From positions 38,174 through 102,173 of the forward strand of contig VXYL01000007.1 of NCBI GenBank assembly GCA_009846005.1: a DNA stretch of 64,000 bases, written 5' to 3'. How positions within the stretch are numbered: position 1 is the stretch's first letter; each line of letters begins with the position of its first letter. The notes beneath the pieces were generated by a model. The model searched no databases, had not been told where the DNA came from, and saw nothing but the letters and a program-made list of their open reading frames with translations. Positions 27,792 through 36,586 of this stretch are shown here, one piece after another. The stretch is from Gammaproteobacteria bacterium. Its GTDB lineage: Bacteria; Pseudomonadota; Gammaproteobacteria; Pseudomonadales; Azotimanducaceae. Position numbers and translations under genes: made by a program.

Positions 27792-30596
27792 TCAAGGACT
27801 TGTGGTCGCACCCTCCTCGTGTAGCGTCACCGATCCCGCATCGCCGTCGATGGTGATGGACTGGCCGTGCTTGATGCGCACGGTGCCGTTGCCAACACCG
27901 AGCACGGCGGGGATCCCGTATTCGCGTGCCACGATGGACCCGTGCGCCAGGATGCTGCCCATGTCGGTGACCAGCCCCACGGCGTGGGCGAAGAGCTGCG
28001 TCCAGGCCGGCGTGGTGTTCGGAGCGACCAGGATCGAGCCGGGTTCCATCTTGTCGAAGTCGTTCTGCGACAGGATGACGCTCGCCGGGGCGGTCACCGT
28101 TCCGGAACTGACCGCGAAGCCGTTCAGCGCGTCGCCGGACGGGTCGTTTCGGATCTGGGTCTCCTTGAACCGAACGGACGGGATGTTGCTCGCCTCCTCG
28201 GGAATCGTCCCAGGCGGATGCAGGAGCTTGCGGGCTTCCCGGAGTTCTCGCCGTTCCGCCGCGAGTTCGCCCAGTTCGGGAATACCGGTGCCGGTTTTGC
28301 GCGCCTCGATGGCTCGCGTGAGCTCGTCGGTCACCATGAAGAACGTGTCTTCCGGGTCGAGAAACGTCCCCGCGTCGACCAGACGCCGACCCAGCTCGAA
28401 GGCCATCGGCCGCAGCACGCACCAGGTGTAGCCGAAATAGAAGGCGGTCTCTTCGCGGATGTGGTTGTAGCGGCGCCCGAACCAAAGACGGTAGCGGAAC
28501 TGCCAGTACGTGAGTCCCGCGAGCTTATCCGAGACCTCCGCGAACTTCTGTTCGCGAACCGCCGTGGCCCGGACCTCCTGATCCTTCGGATCGTAGTTTG
28601 CGTTCTGCACCATGGACTTCAGCGTCGCGAACGTCGCCGACGGGTCTTCCGCTTGTGTGGGCTCGATGAAATCGAGGCTGTACCCCTGGTGCCCGTAGAT
28701 GTCGAAATAGTCGTCGAGCGCCTTGATGATCGGCCCGCCCTCGGGGTGTTCGTGCAACGCGCTCGACAGAAACTGTGCGGGCGTCACGACCACGAGATAC
28801 GAGAGCGCTTCGCTGGCGCGCACGAGCTTCGCGATCTCGAACAGGATCGCATTGGCCTCAAGGGTCTTGGACTGGAAGCCGGTGAGGAACTGGCCGCTGA
28901 TGTAGTGATCGTCCGGCAGGTTCTCGTGCAGGAAGCACTGCAGCTGGTCGTCGGTGGACTTGGCGATTCCGAAGGTGTGGCTGGTATTGCCGGACCAGTA
29001 GACACCTTCCTCGATCGCCATTTCCCGGATCCCGGCTAAGAGTTCGTCGTCGGTGGCGTTTTGGGGGTCCACCTTGCGCCACTTCTCGGCGGTACCGACC
29101 AGGCGGGGCAGGGCTTTTTCCTGCCAGGTCAGCCACCGGGCGTCGTTGTCCTCGGTCTTGTTGTTCGCGACGTAGGTCGGGTTGTCCGAAGGCGGCAAGG
29201 TCAGGTCGTGGGCTAGATTGTCGCCTACGTACGCCGCGGCGACGGCATCGAACTCGGCTTGCTCTTGTGTCGTGAGCTCCGAACGGAACAGCGCCATGTC
29301 GTATCTTTCTTTGTCGGACTGATCACCGCGACTTTCCCAGATCGCGTCGATCATCCGCTTGAAAGCCGCGTTCAGCTCCTCCTCGGAACTGTTCGGGTCG
29401 ATGTGGTTGCCGGGATGATCGGCCCGGTTGTAGGCGTAGCCGTTGCAGGTGACGAAGTGTGCGCCGCCACCGACGGTGTTGTCGGGCTTGCCTTTGCGCG
29501 GTGTCTCGAGACCCTCCGTCAGGTAGAGCTCCTCGAACAGCGGGCAGATGGGGTCCGGCATGTTCTCGACGATCTGTCGCCGGTAGAGGATCCTTGCCGG
29601 GGGCGGCGGTTCCCAGACCACCTCGATGGGCTGCACCGGCAGGTTGGTAATGGGGCGCGATTGAAGGAGGTAGAGCTCGTCATCGACGACCGCCCACTCG
29701 ATATCCTGCGGGACGCCGTCGTAGAGCTTCTCGATGTCGATGGCGATCGTCGACAACTGCCGCAGCATGTCGCCTTTCAGCGAGGACTGCCCTCGGCGCT
29801 CTTTGGCGACATCGGCGAGCCGGGTGCCTTGACTGCCGTCCGCGACGACTTGCTGCGCCTTCGGGCCGATGACGGTTTCCTTGGCGCGGAGTGTCTCCTT
29901 GTCGACGATGTAGGTGTCCGGCGTCACCTGCCCGCTGACCACGGCTTCGCCGAGGCCGAAGCTTGAGTTGACGATGATCTCCGAGCGCTCTCCGGTGGCG
30001 GGGTTGGCGGTGAACAGGATGCCGGAAACCTGGGAGGGCACCATGGCCTGCACGACCACTGCCATAGCCACCGAGCCCTGGTCGATGCCGTTCTGATGCC
30101 GGTAGCTCATGGCTTGGGGCGTCCATAGAGAAGCCCAGCAGTTGCGCACCGCCGCGACGACCTCGTCCGACCCCCTGACGTTCAGATAGGTCTCCTGCTG
30201 GCCTGCGAAGGACAGGCCGGGCAGATCTTCGGCATTGGCGGAGGAGCGTACGGCGACGGGCGCGGCCCCCAGCGCGCCGTAGGCTTGGCCAATCTCCGCG
30301 GTGATCGCCGCGGACGGATCGTGTTCGGCAAACAGCGCCTGTATGGCGTTGGAAGCCTGCTCGAAGGACATCCGGCCGTCCGCCACGGCGGGTCTGGCGA
30401 GCGAGACGATCTTTTCTTGTAGCTGGTTCGTCGTAACGAAAGACCGGTAGGCCGCCGCCGTGACGACGAACCCGCCGGGAACGTTGAAACCCGCCTTTGC
30501 CAATATTGCGAGCGATCTGCCTTTCCCACCGACGATTTCGAGGCCGTCGTCGGCGCCAGTTTCCCGAGTAGTCGCGTCAAGGGCCGTGATGAACAT
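27792..30596 (-). CDS. PEP-utilising dikinase, rifampin-phosphotransferase-like architecture
   Basis: A 934-aa three-domain enzyme. An N-terminal ATP-grasp domain (GGKGRSLAILAKAGFNVPGGFVVT, VRSSANAEDLPGLSFAGQQETYLNV, ~1-320) is followed by a large central domain (~330-800) and a C-terminal swivelling phosphohistidine domain whose catalytic His lies in GSILAHGSIVARE near the end. The order ATP-grasp, substrate domain, His domain, with no PEP-binding TIM barrel after the His domain, is that of rifampin phosphotransferase, not PEP synthase. It probably transfers the ATP beta-phosphate to an unknown small molecule. It is likely monocistronic: convergent at its 3' end and followed upstream by a same-strand hydrolase 114 bp away. 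Confidence 0.85.
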   Translation of the reverse strand: MFITALDATTRETGADDGLEIVGGKGRSLAILAKAGFNVPGGFVVTAAAYRSFVTTNQLQEKIVSLARPAVADGRMSFEQASNAIQALFAEHDPSAAITAEIGQAYGALGAAPVAVRSSANAEDLPGLSFAGQQETYLNVRGSDEVVAAVRNCWASLWTPQAMSYRHQNGIDQGSVAMAVVVQAMVPSQVSGILFTANPATGERSEIIVNSSFGLGEAVVSGQVTPDTYIVDKETLRAKETVIGPKAQQVVADGSQGTRLADVAKERRGQSSLKGDMLRQLSTIAIDIEKLYDGVPQDIEWAVVDDELYLLQSRPITNLPVQPIEVVWEPPPPARILYRRQIVENMPDPICPLFEELYLTEGLETPRKGKPDNTVGGGAHFVTCNGYAYNRADHPGNHIDPNSSEEELNAAFKRMIDAIWESRGDQSDKERYDMALFRSELTTQEQAEFDAVAAAYVGDNLAHDLTLPPSDNPTYVANNKTEDNDARWLTWQEKALPRLVGTAEKWRKVDPQNATDDELLAGIREMAIEEGVYWSGNTSHTFGIAKSTDDQLQCFLHENLPDDHYISGQFLTGFQSKTLEANAILFEIAKLVRASEALSYLVVVTPAQFLSSALHEHPEGGPIIKALDDYFDIYGHQGYSLDFIEPTQAEDPSATFATLKSMVQNANYDPKDQEVRATAVREQKFAEVSDKLAGLTYWQFRYRLWFGRRYNHIREETAFYFGYTWCVLRPMAFELGRRLVDAGTFLDPEDTFFMVTDELTRAIEARKTGTGIPELGELAAERRELREARKLLHPPGTIPEEASNIPSVRFKETQIRNDPSGDALNGFAVSSGTVTAPASVILSQNDFDKMEPGSILVAPNTTPAWTQLFAHAVGLVTDMGSILAHGSIVAREYGIPAVLGVGNGTVRIKHGQSITIDGDAGSVTLHEEGATTSP

Positions 30597-30709
30597 GGAT
30601 CGCTCGATTCGAAAGAGGACGCGCCATCATAGGGAACGCTTTATCGACCGATCAACAATGCTACGACGGGCACCTCACCCATCCTGGGCGGACACCGTGC
30701 AATCTGTAG

Positions 30710-31594
30710 TCAGTGCGGTATCGACGTGCCTGCGGCGTTGCGCGCAACGGCGTTCTGAGGCACTCCCGGGAAGATCTCCCGAAACAGGTTGAGCATGCTC
30801 ATCGTCGAGCGGCGGTCCGTCGCCTCGTGCAGTCTTCCCGGTGGACCGAGCGTGGGCGGCAGCGCGAAGCCGTGGGGCGTCTTGGCGTGGTGGTGGAAAA
30901 CCCAGGGGACGCCCGCGGCATCCATTTCGTCGAAGAAGCGCTGCTTGCTCGAGTCGGGCACGAGGGCATCGTCGGCGCCGTTCTCGATGAGGATCACGGC
31001 ATCGGTGTTGTAGTTGTTCTCGCAACGCTTGACGGGCGGACGCTCGACGCCGTTGCGGGCGGCGTTGGGATCCTCGCCGGTCTGCAGCAGGCCGTGGAAG
31101 GACACCACGCCGCCGACGTTCAGGCCACCGCGCACGCACTCGATGACGGCCATCCCGCCGAAGCAGTAGCCAATCGCACCGGCCGGAAACGAAGCATCCA
31201 CCGTGTCGTGGGCAAAGCCCCGGTCAAGCCACTCGCCGAGCAACGAACGGAACAGTTCGTGGTCGTGGTCCATGGCGACGAGTCCCTCGAAGCACTTCTT
31301 CTGGAACGCCTGAACCTTGCCCGGATCGGTGGGGAAGACACGTTCGTCCGCTGGCACGATGTTGCCGTAGACGTCGATGGCGAGCCCGACGTAGCCGACG
31401 CGGGCAAGGTACTCGGCGACATCGACGTCGAAGAACTTGAGGCCTTGGTAGTTGTGGATGACCAGGACCAAGGGGCGTGGGCCAACCGACGCGGGCGGCG
31501 CGACCAGGTGGCCGAGGTAGTCGTTGCCGCGGAAGCTGAAGCCGATGTCTGCGCGGCGCAGGTCGGCGGGTGGCCAGAAGTCGACGGATGCCAT
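30710..31594 (-). CDS. Dienelactone hydrolase family protein
   Basis: A 294-aa alpha/beta hydrolase. The nucleophile motif GYCFGG (~143) carries Cys as in true dienelactone hydrolases, preceded by PLVLVIHNYQGL and GYVGLAIDVYGN. The acid lies in ENGADDALVPDSSKQ and the catalytic His in HHHAKTPHGFALPP. It would hydrolyse a lactone or ester intermediate of ring-cleavage metabolism. It is upstream of the dikinase on the same strand (114-bp gap). The 280 bp upstream of its start contains only the 5' region of the coiled-coil paralogue. Confidence 0.88.
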   Translation of the reverse strand: MASVDFWPPADLRRADIGFSFRGNDYLGHLVAPPASVGPRPLVLVIHNYQGLKFFDVDVAEYLARVGYVGLAIDVYGNIVPADERVFPTDPGKVQAFQKKCFEGLVAMDHDHELFRSLLGEWLDRGFAHDTVDASFPAGAIGYCFGGMAVIECVRGGLNVGGVVSFHGLLQTGEDPNAARNGVERPPVKRCENNYNTDAVILIENGADDALVPDSSKQRFFDEMDAAGVPWVFHHHAKTPHGFALPPTLGPPGRLHEATDRRSTMSMLNLFREIFPGVPQNAVARNAAGTSIPH

Positions 31595-31801
31595 TCAGTA
31601 GTCTCGCGTGGAACATTGCCGAACAAGCATAGCGAGTGGCGGTGCCTGTTCCAACGACGCTTGGCTGCGCCCGCTAGTAGCTTATTCCTGACGCGAATTT
31701 CCGATATTTCTTACACGACCTCGGGCGATTGTCGCTGTTCAGGCTGCAAGGTACAGGCTTACAGTCCATCGACGGAATGACGACGCTCGTTGAGCTCGTT
31801 T

Positions 31802-31830
31802 TTGACACCGTGCGGATTCCGGGGTACAAG
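31802..31830 (+). promoter_or_regulatory. Putative sigma-70 promoter of coiled-coil gene 2
   Basis: TTGACA (31802-31807), 17-bp spacer, TACAAG (31825-31830), 49 bp before the ATG. It aligns with the region before the paralogue at 25251, including the shared GCGGATTC spacer segment and the following ACCGGCA. Confidence 0.55.
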
Positions 31831-31879
31831 ACCGGCATGCGGTCAGGCTCTGTCCCGCAGTATCGGAGCATGAGGACTG

Positions 31880-32335
31880 ATGAACATGACCGAATCTCCC
31901 GACACGCTCACGACCGCCCGTCGGCTCGAGCATGATTTCGGGATGGACCAGCGGGCGTCCGAGGGAATCGCCATCGCAATCCACGAACACACAACCGCGA
32001 ATCTCGCCACGAAGGTGGACCTGCGCCTCGTCCGGGAGAGCCTGCACCTTGTCGAGGGGAGGTTGCGTGGCGAGATGAACGAACTGAGTGCGGCGATGCG
32101 TGGCGAGATGAACGAAATGAGTGCTGCGCTACGCGGCGAGATGAAAGAACTGAGTGCCGCGTTGCGCGGCGATATGAAGGAACTGGAGGCTTCGCTGCGC
32201 GGCCATACGGACTCGTCGGTTGCCGGGCTTCGTTCCGAGATGCACGGCGAGTTCAAGACGCTCTACCGGAACCTGTGGTTGATGTTCGTGGGCTTCGCGG
32301 GGGTGATCGTCACGCTCACCAAGCTGCTGCCCTAA
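31880..32335 (+). CDS. Membrane-anchored coiled-coil protein, DUF1640-like (paralogue 2)
   Basis: A 151-aa protein closely matching the 25251 gene at both ends: TARRLEHDFGMDQRASEGIAIAIHEHTTANLATK at the N-terminus and LYRNLWLMFVGFAGVIVTLTKLL at the C-terminal membrane helix. The middle differs: the 17-residue units are almost lost and four to five 11-residue units (LRGEMNELSAA type) remain. The duplication includes roughly 200 bp of upstream sequence. Function is unknown. The downstream TonB receptor starts about 105 bp later. Confidence 0.78.
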   Translation: MNMTESPDTLTTARRLEHDFGMDQRASEGIAIAIHEHTTANLATKVDLRLVRESLHLVEGRLRGEMNELSAAMRGEMNEMSAALRGEMKELSAALRGDMKELEASLRGHTDSSVAGLRSEMHGEFKTLYRNLWLMFVGFAGVIVTLTKLLP

Positions 32336-32439
32336 CCGGGAAGCGCGGATGCCCTTGAGGGGCGCCTCCGGCGGAGGTCCGCGCATACGGACGGGCCCGT
32401 CGACCGATCACAGATCGGTGTTCCCGTCACACGGATGTC

Positions 32440-35289
32440 ATGTTCCGGGACTACGCTCCGGTTTTCAGACGAGCAATGGAGATGCAAGTGGGCCGTGTTT
32501 CGCCTTTCGTTGTTATCGGGTTGTTGTGGGGACTGTCCGCGTGGGCCGATGGCCGGGTCGAGGGACGGGTCGCGGGGGACGACGGCGGCTACCTCGAGGG
32601 GGCTCTCGTTCGCCTGCCAGAACTCAAGCTGGAGGCCGTGACCTCCGCAGATGGCGGCTACACCATCGGGGGCATCCCGGCGGGCAGCTACGAGGTGACG
32701 GTCAGCTACATCGGCTATCCCCCTCGCAGTGCGCGGATCGATGTTCGCGACGGCGAGACGACCCGGCAGGAGTTCGCCTTCTCGGATCTGATCGAGGAGG
32801 TCGTCGTCTACGGCGAACAGACCGCGAGCACCGCGTCCGCGCTCAACCAGCAACGGGCCGCCGACGGGATCGTGTCCGTTGTCTCGGCCACCGACATCGG
32901 CCAGTTCCCGGACCAGAACGTCTCCGAGGCCCTGCAGCGGGTCTCCGGCGTGTTTCTCGAGCGCGACCAGGGGGAGGGCCGGTTCGTCGGCATCCGCGGC
33001 ATCGACCCGAACCTGATCGTGACGACGATCAACGGCGTCAATGTCCCGGCCCCGGAGAACGACCGGCGTTCCGTTGCGCTGGACGTCATCCCGTCGGAGC
33101 TGCTGTCGGCACTCGAGGTGAGCAAGTCCATCACCCCCGACATGGATGCGGACGGCATCGGTGGCGCGGTGAACATCAAGAGCGCCTCGGCGTTCGACTC
33201 GCCGGGGCGAAACCTCACGGTGGCCGCGCAAACGAGCTTCAACGACTTGCAGGACGAATCGAGTCCTAGGGCTTCGCTGATCTTCTCGGACACATTCGAC
33301 TTGGGCGACCACCCGGACAGCCTTGGGGTTGCGGCCGCAGTATCGTGGTTCGACCGCAACTTCGGTTCAGAGAACATCGAGACGGACGGTGGCTGGTTCG
33401 GCGACCTCGAACGTACCGACGATGTCGAGTTCAAGGGTGCGGAAGAGATCGAGCAGCGCGACTACGTGATCAACCGGGAACGTCTCGGTCTGGCGGCGAA
33501 CTTCGACTACCGGCCCAACGGCAACGGAAGTTGGTATGTGCGAACCCTGTTCAGTTCCTTTTCGGACCAGGAATACCGAACGCGCAACGAGTTCAAGTTC
33601 GACAAGGGCGATGCCGTGGAAGGCGGCGACGGCTTCGCGACCTGGAGCGGCGCCACGCTGGAGAAGGAACTGAAGGACCGCTACGAGGCGCAGGAGATCC
33701 TGTCGATCTCGGCCGGCGGCACGCAGGCGTTCGACGCCTGGACGCTGAACTACCGCGCGGGCTACTCCAAGGCCGACGAATCCGAGCCCAACCGCCGCGA
33801 CACGGAGTTCAAGATCAAGAAGGTGCGGATCGGCTATTCGAACCACGGCGAACGGCCGGGGTTGTTCGCCGACCCGGCAACACTCGACGCGGATGGCTAC
33901 GAGTTGAGCGAAATCGTCATCGAGGACAACGCAACGGAGGATGTCGAGCGAAGCTTCAAGATCGACCTGCGACGCGACTTCGACGCCGAGAAGCTGCATG
34001 GCTACCTGGAAGTGGGTGCCAAGTTTCGTCGGCGCGAGAAGACCAACGACATCGGCATTCGCGTGTTCGACGCCTTCCCGGGGGATCCGACGCTCGCCGA
34101 CTTCTCACTCGACGGCGTCGACTACGTCCAAGGTGCCTTCGGGCTCGGCGTGTCGGAGGACGCCATCGATCGCTACATCGCCGCCAACCTCAGCGGGTTC
34201 GAACTGAACGACAAGGACACCTTGGCGGCGTCCACGGGTGGCGACTACGAGATGGACGAGAACGTCGACGCGCTGTTCGTCAAAAACAGGCTGGACTTCG
34301 ACAAGCTGCGCGTTGTCTACGGCCTGCGCTACGAGCGAACGGCATTCGACGCCGCAGGCCTGAGGGTGATCTACGACGATGTGGGTGCCGACGGCGATCC
34401 GGCGCCGACCCCGGTGTCGTTCTCGGACAACTATGCGAGCGTCCTGCCGAGCGCGAACCTGCGCTACGCCGTGAATGACAACCTGCTGATCCGGGCAGCC
34501 TTCTACCAGACCATGGCGCGACCCAAGTTCGGCGACCTGGCACCGGGCGGCGAGGTGGAGTTCGAAGAGGATGACGGCGAGAACATCCTCAAGGCCGAGA
34601 TCGGCAACCCCCATCTCGACCCCTTGCAGGCCCGGAACTTCGACCTCAGCATCGAATACTACCGCCAAGACGTCGGGCTGCTCTCCGCGAGTTTCTACTA
34701 CAAGACCCTGGAGGACTTCGTCGTACTCGCGGACACGGCGACGATCACCGATTTCACCCAGTTCGTGGGCGGGAGCCGGGTCGACAAAGCCGAGGTCATC
34801 CAGCCCGTCAACGGCGACGATGCCAAGGTGCTCGGCGTCGAACTCGCCTGGGTGCAGCATCTGTCGAGCCTGCCGGGCCTGTTCAGCAACCTGCTGGTCA
34901 GCGCCAACGCGACGTTCACCGACGGCGAGGCGACGTTGCCCTTCCGCGACGAGAAGATCGCCATGCCGCGGCAAGCCGACCGGGTGCTGAACTTCGCCTT
35001 GGGCTACGAGACCGACCGGTTCAGTTCGCGGCTTGCGTTCTCCCACAAGAGCGAGCGCCTGCTCGGCTTGGAGGAACTCGACGACCCGGCCTTCGACGTG
35101 TTCCAGGATGCCCACACCCAGGTGGACTTGGGCATGAAGTACTACGTCAACGGCAAGTGGGAATTGACGCTCGACGCCAACAACTTAACGGACGAGCCCT
35201 ACTACGCGTACTTTGGTGATCGGCGCTACAACGCGCAATACGAGATCTACGGCCGGACTGTCGCGATCGGCGTTCGTTATCAGCACTAG
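32440..35289 (+). CDS. TonB-dependent receptor with N-terminal carboxypeptidase-regulatory-like domain
   Basis: A receptor of up to 949 aa. After a signal peptide (SPFVVIGLLWGLSAWADG) comes a CarboxypepD_reg-like domain (GRVAGDDGGYLEGALVRL, YTIGGIPAGSYEVTVSYIGY, ~30-115). The plug follows (SALNQQRAADGIVSVVSATD, ALQRVSGVFLERDQGEGRFV), then a large barrel ending YGRTVAIGVRYQH. This layout is typical of receptors for oligosaccharides or other organic polymers. A beta-propeller phytase is 14 bp downstream, a pairing known from phytate-using aquatic bacteria, so phytate or its products are the likely ligand. ATG 32476 is an alternative start closer to the signal peptide. Confidence 0.9.
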   Translation: MFRDYAPVFRRAMEMQVGRVSPFVVIGLLWGLSAWADGRVEGRVAGDDGGYLEGALVRLPELKLEAVTSADGGYTIGGIPAGSYEVTVSYIGYPPRSARIDVRDGETTRQEFAFSDLIEEVVVYGEQTASTASALNQQRAADGIVSVVSATDIGQFPDQNVSEALQRVSGVFLERDQGEGRFVGIRGIDPNLIVTTINGVNVPAPENDRRSVALDVIPSELLSALEVSKSITPDMDADGIGGAVNIKSASAFDSPGRNLTVAAQTSFNDLQDESSPRASLIFSDTFDLGDHPDSLGVAAAVSWFDRNFGSENIETDGGWFGDLERTDDVEFKGAEEIEQRDYVINRERLGLAANFDYRPNGNGSWYVRTLFSSFSDQEYRTRNEFKFDKGDAVEGGDGFATWSGATLEKELKDRYEAQEILSISAGGTQAFDAWTLNYRAGYSKADESEPNRRDTEFKIKKVRIGYSNHGERPGLFADPATLDADGYELSEIVIEDNATEDVERSFKIDLRRDFDAEKLHGYLEVGAKFRRREKTNDIGIRVFDAFPGDPTLADFSLDGVDYVQGAFGLGVSEDAIDRYIAANLSGFELNDKDTLAASTGGDYEMDENVDALFVKNRLDFDKLRVVYGLRYERTAFDAAGLRVIYDDVGADGDPAPTPVSFSDNYASVLPSANLRYAVNDNLLIRAAFYQTMARPKFGDLAPGGEVEFEEDDGENILKAEIGNPHLDPLQARNFDLSIEYYRQDVGLLSASFYYKTLEDFVVLADTATITDFTQFVGGSRVDKAEVIQPVNGDDAKVLGVELAWVQHLSSLPGLFSNLLVSANATFTDGEATLPFRDEKIAMPRQADRVLNFALGYETDRFSSRLAFSHKSERLLGLEELDDPAFDVFQDAHTQVDLGMKYYVNGKWELTLDANNLTDEPYYAYFGDRRYNAQYEIYGRTVAIGVRYQH

Positions 35290-35303
35290 ACCGGCGCGTA
35301 TCG

Positions 35304-36506
35304 GTGTCCGGGAGCAACGTAGGGGACGGGCTTGTCCCGTCCCGGCGCGCCCTTCGGGCGCGTTTCGAGAATGCTCGCGCATTCTCGTGGCAACCGGCCG
35401 ACGCCTCGCGCAAGGGTCGCCCCTACGATGTACTCGTAGACGCTGCGAGGTTTGACCCTTGGCCGAGGGCTCTCGGGGCTTGTTGTTGCGTTGCTTTGCT
35501 GTCTGGCCTTGGAGGTTGCAATGGTCAGGATGACCTCCCTTGGGTACCCCCTCGCGTCGAAACCGAGCCGGTGCCGAGTCGTGGCGATGCCGCGGACGAC
35601 CCGGCGATCTGGATTCATCCCGAAGCGCCGGCCCGGAGCCTCCTGGTCGCGACGGACAAGCGTTCCGGGCTCGTGGTCTACGATCTGGCCGGGAAGCAGG
35701 TCCAGTACCTCCCGGTAGGCAACCTCAACAACGTCGATCTTCGCACCGGCGCGTGGGGGCGGGACGATCTGACCGTCGCGGTCGCCAGTGCCCGAGAGCC
35801 GAATGAGATCACCATCCTCGAGTTGGACCACGACACCGGTCGTTTGCGGGTTGTCGGCCGCGGCGAGCCCGTCGTTGATGAACCGTACGGCATCTGCATG
35901 TACCTCGACGATCGCCACCGGCCGTGGGTGGTGTTGAACGGCAAGGACGGGCTCTTCGTGCAGTTCGAACTGCGGGAGGACTATTCCCTCGCCGAGGCCC
36001 GGCGCTGGCGAACCGACACGCAGCCGGAAGGATGCGTCGGGGACGACGAGAGTGGAACGCTGTACATCGGTGAAGAAGGCTACGGCGTCTGGCGGTTGGA
36101 TGCCGATCCCCGACAACCGGCGCAATTGGTCTCCTTCGCCGCGATTGACGACGGCGTGTTGACCGCGGACGTCGAGGGTTTGGCCCTGTACCGGACGGAG
36201 GGTGCGCACTACCTGGTCGTATCGAGCCAGGGCGACAACAGCTATGCCGTTTACGACACCGAATCCGCTATCCATCTTGGTTCGTTTCGAGTCGGCGATC
36301 ACCCGGAGATCGACCAGACGTCCGAGACCGACGGCATTGCGGTGACATCGACTCCGCTGCCCGGCTTTCCGGACGGCTTGCTCGTCGTCCAGGATGGCGT
36401 TAACCCGGGCGGCAACCAGAACTTCAAGCTGGTGTCCTGGACGGACGTCCGGCCGATTCTGGGAGGCGCGGACCTGGGGCCTTCGGAGGGACGATTTTCA
36501 AATTAA
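35304..36506 (+). CDS. Beta-propeller phytase (3-phytase), probable lipoprotein
   Basis: The mature region is a beta-propeller phytase: the hallmark DDPAIWIHPEAPARSLLVATDK, YDLAGKQVQYLPVGNLNNVDLR, and the metal/phosphate-site segment EGLALYRTEGAHYLVVSSQGDNSYAVYD. Such enzymes are calcium-dependent and remove phosphate from inositol hexakisphosphate. A lipobox (SGLGGC, ~residue 72) suggests outer-membrane anchoring. The only in-frame start before the lipobox, other than a TTG within the hydrophobic segment, is GTG 35304. Between it and the lipobox lies a 108-bp GTAGGGG/CCCCTAC element translated in frame. The native 5' end has probably been overwritten, so the true start is uncertain. Confidence 0.8.
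   Translation: MSGSNVGDGLVPSRRALRARFENARAFSWQPADASRKGRPYDVLVDAARFDPWPRALGACCCVALLSGLGGCNGQDDLPWVPPRVETEPVPSRGDAADDPAIWIHPEAPARSLLVATDKRSGLVVYDLAGKQVQYLPVGNLNNVDLRTGAWGRDDLTVAVASAREPNEITILELDHDTGRLRVVGRGEPVVDEPYGICMYLDDRHRPWVVLNGKDGLFVQFELREDYSLAEARRWRTDTQPEGCVGDDESGTLYIGEEGYGVWRLDADPRQPAQLVSFAAIDDGVLTADVEGLALYRTEGAHYLVVSSQGDNSYAVYDTESAIHLGSFRVGDHPEIDQTSETDGIAVTSTPLPGFPDGLLVVQDGVNPGGNQNFKLVSWTDVRPILGGADLGPSEGRFSN
35319..35426. repeat. 108-bp GTAGGGG...CCCCTAC element inside the phytase 5' region
   Basis: The element starts GTAGGGGACGGGC and ends AAGGGTCGCCCCTAC, i.e. one end from each of the two repeat subtypes. Internally it has the palindromes GCGCGCCC/GGGCGCG and CGAGAATGC-TCGC-GCATTCTCG. 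It has the look of a small inverted-terminal (MITE-like) insertion. Confidence 0.75.
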
Positions 36507-36586
36507 TACACGCCAGCGGCGGATTGCCGTCGCACAGTGCCGGGACTAGCATCGATTGCCTGTTGCTAGTTGGGTCGACAAGGTAA

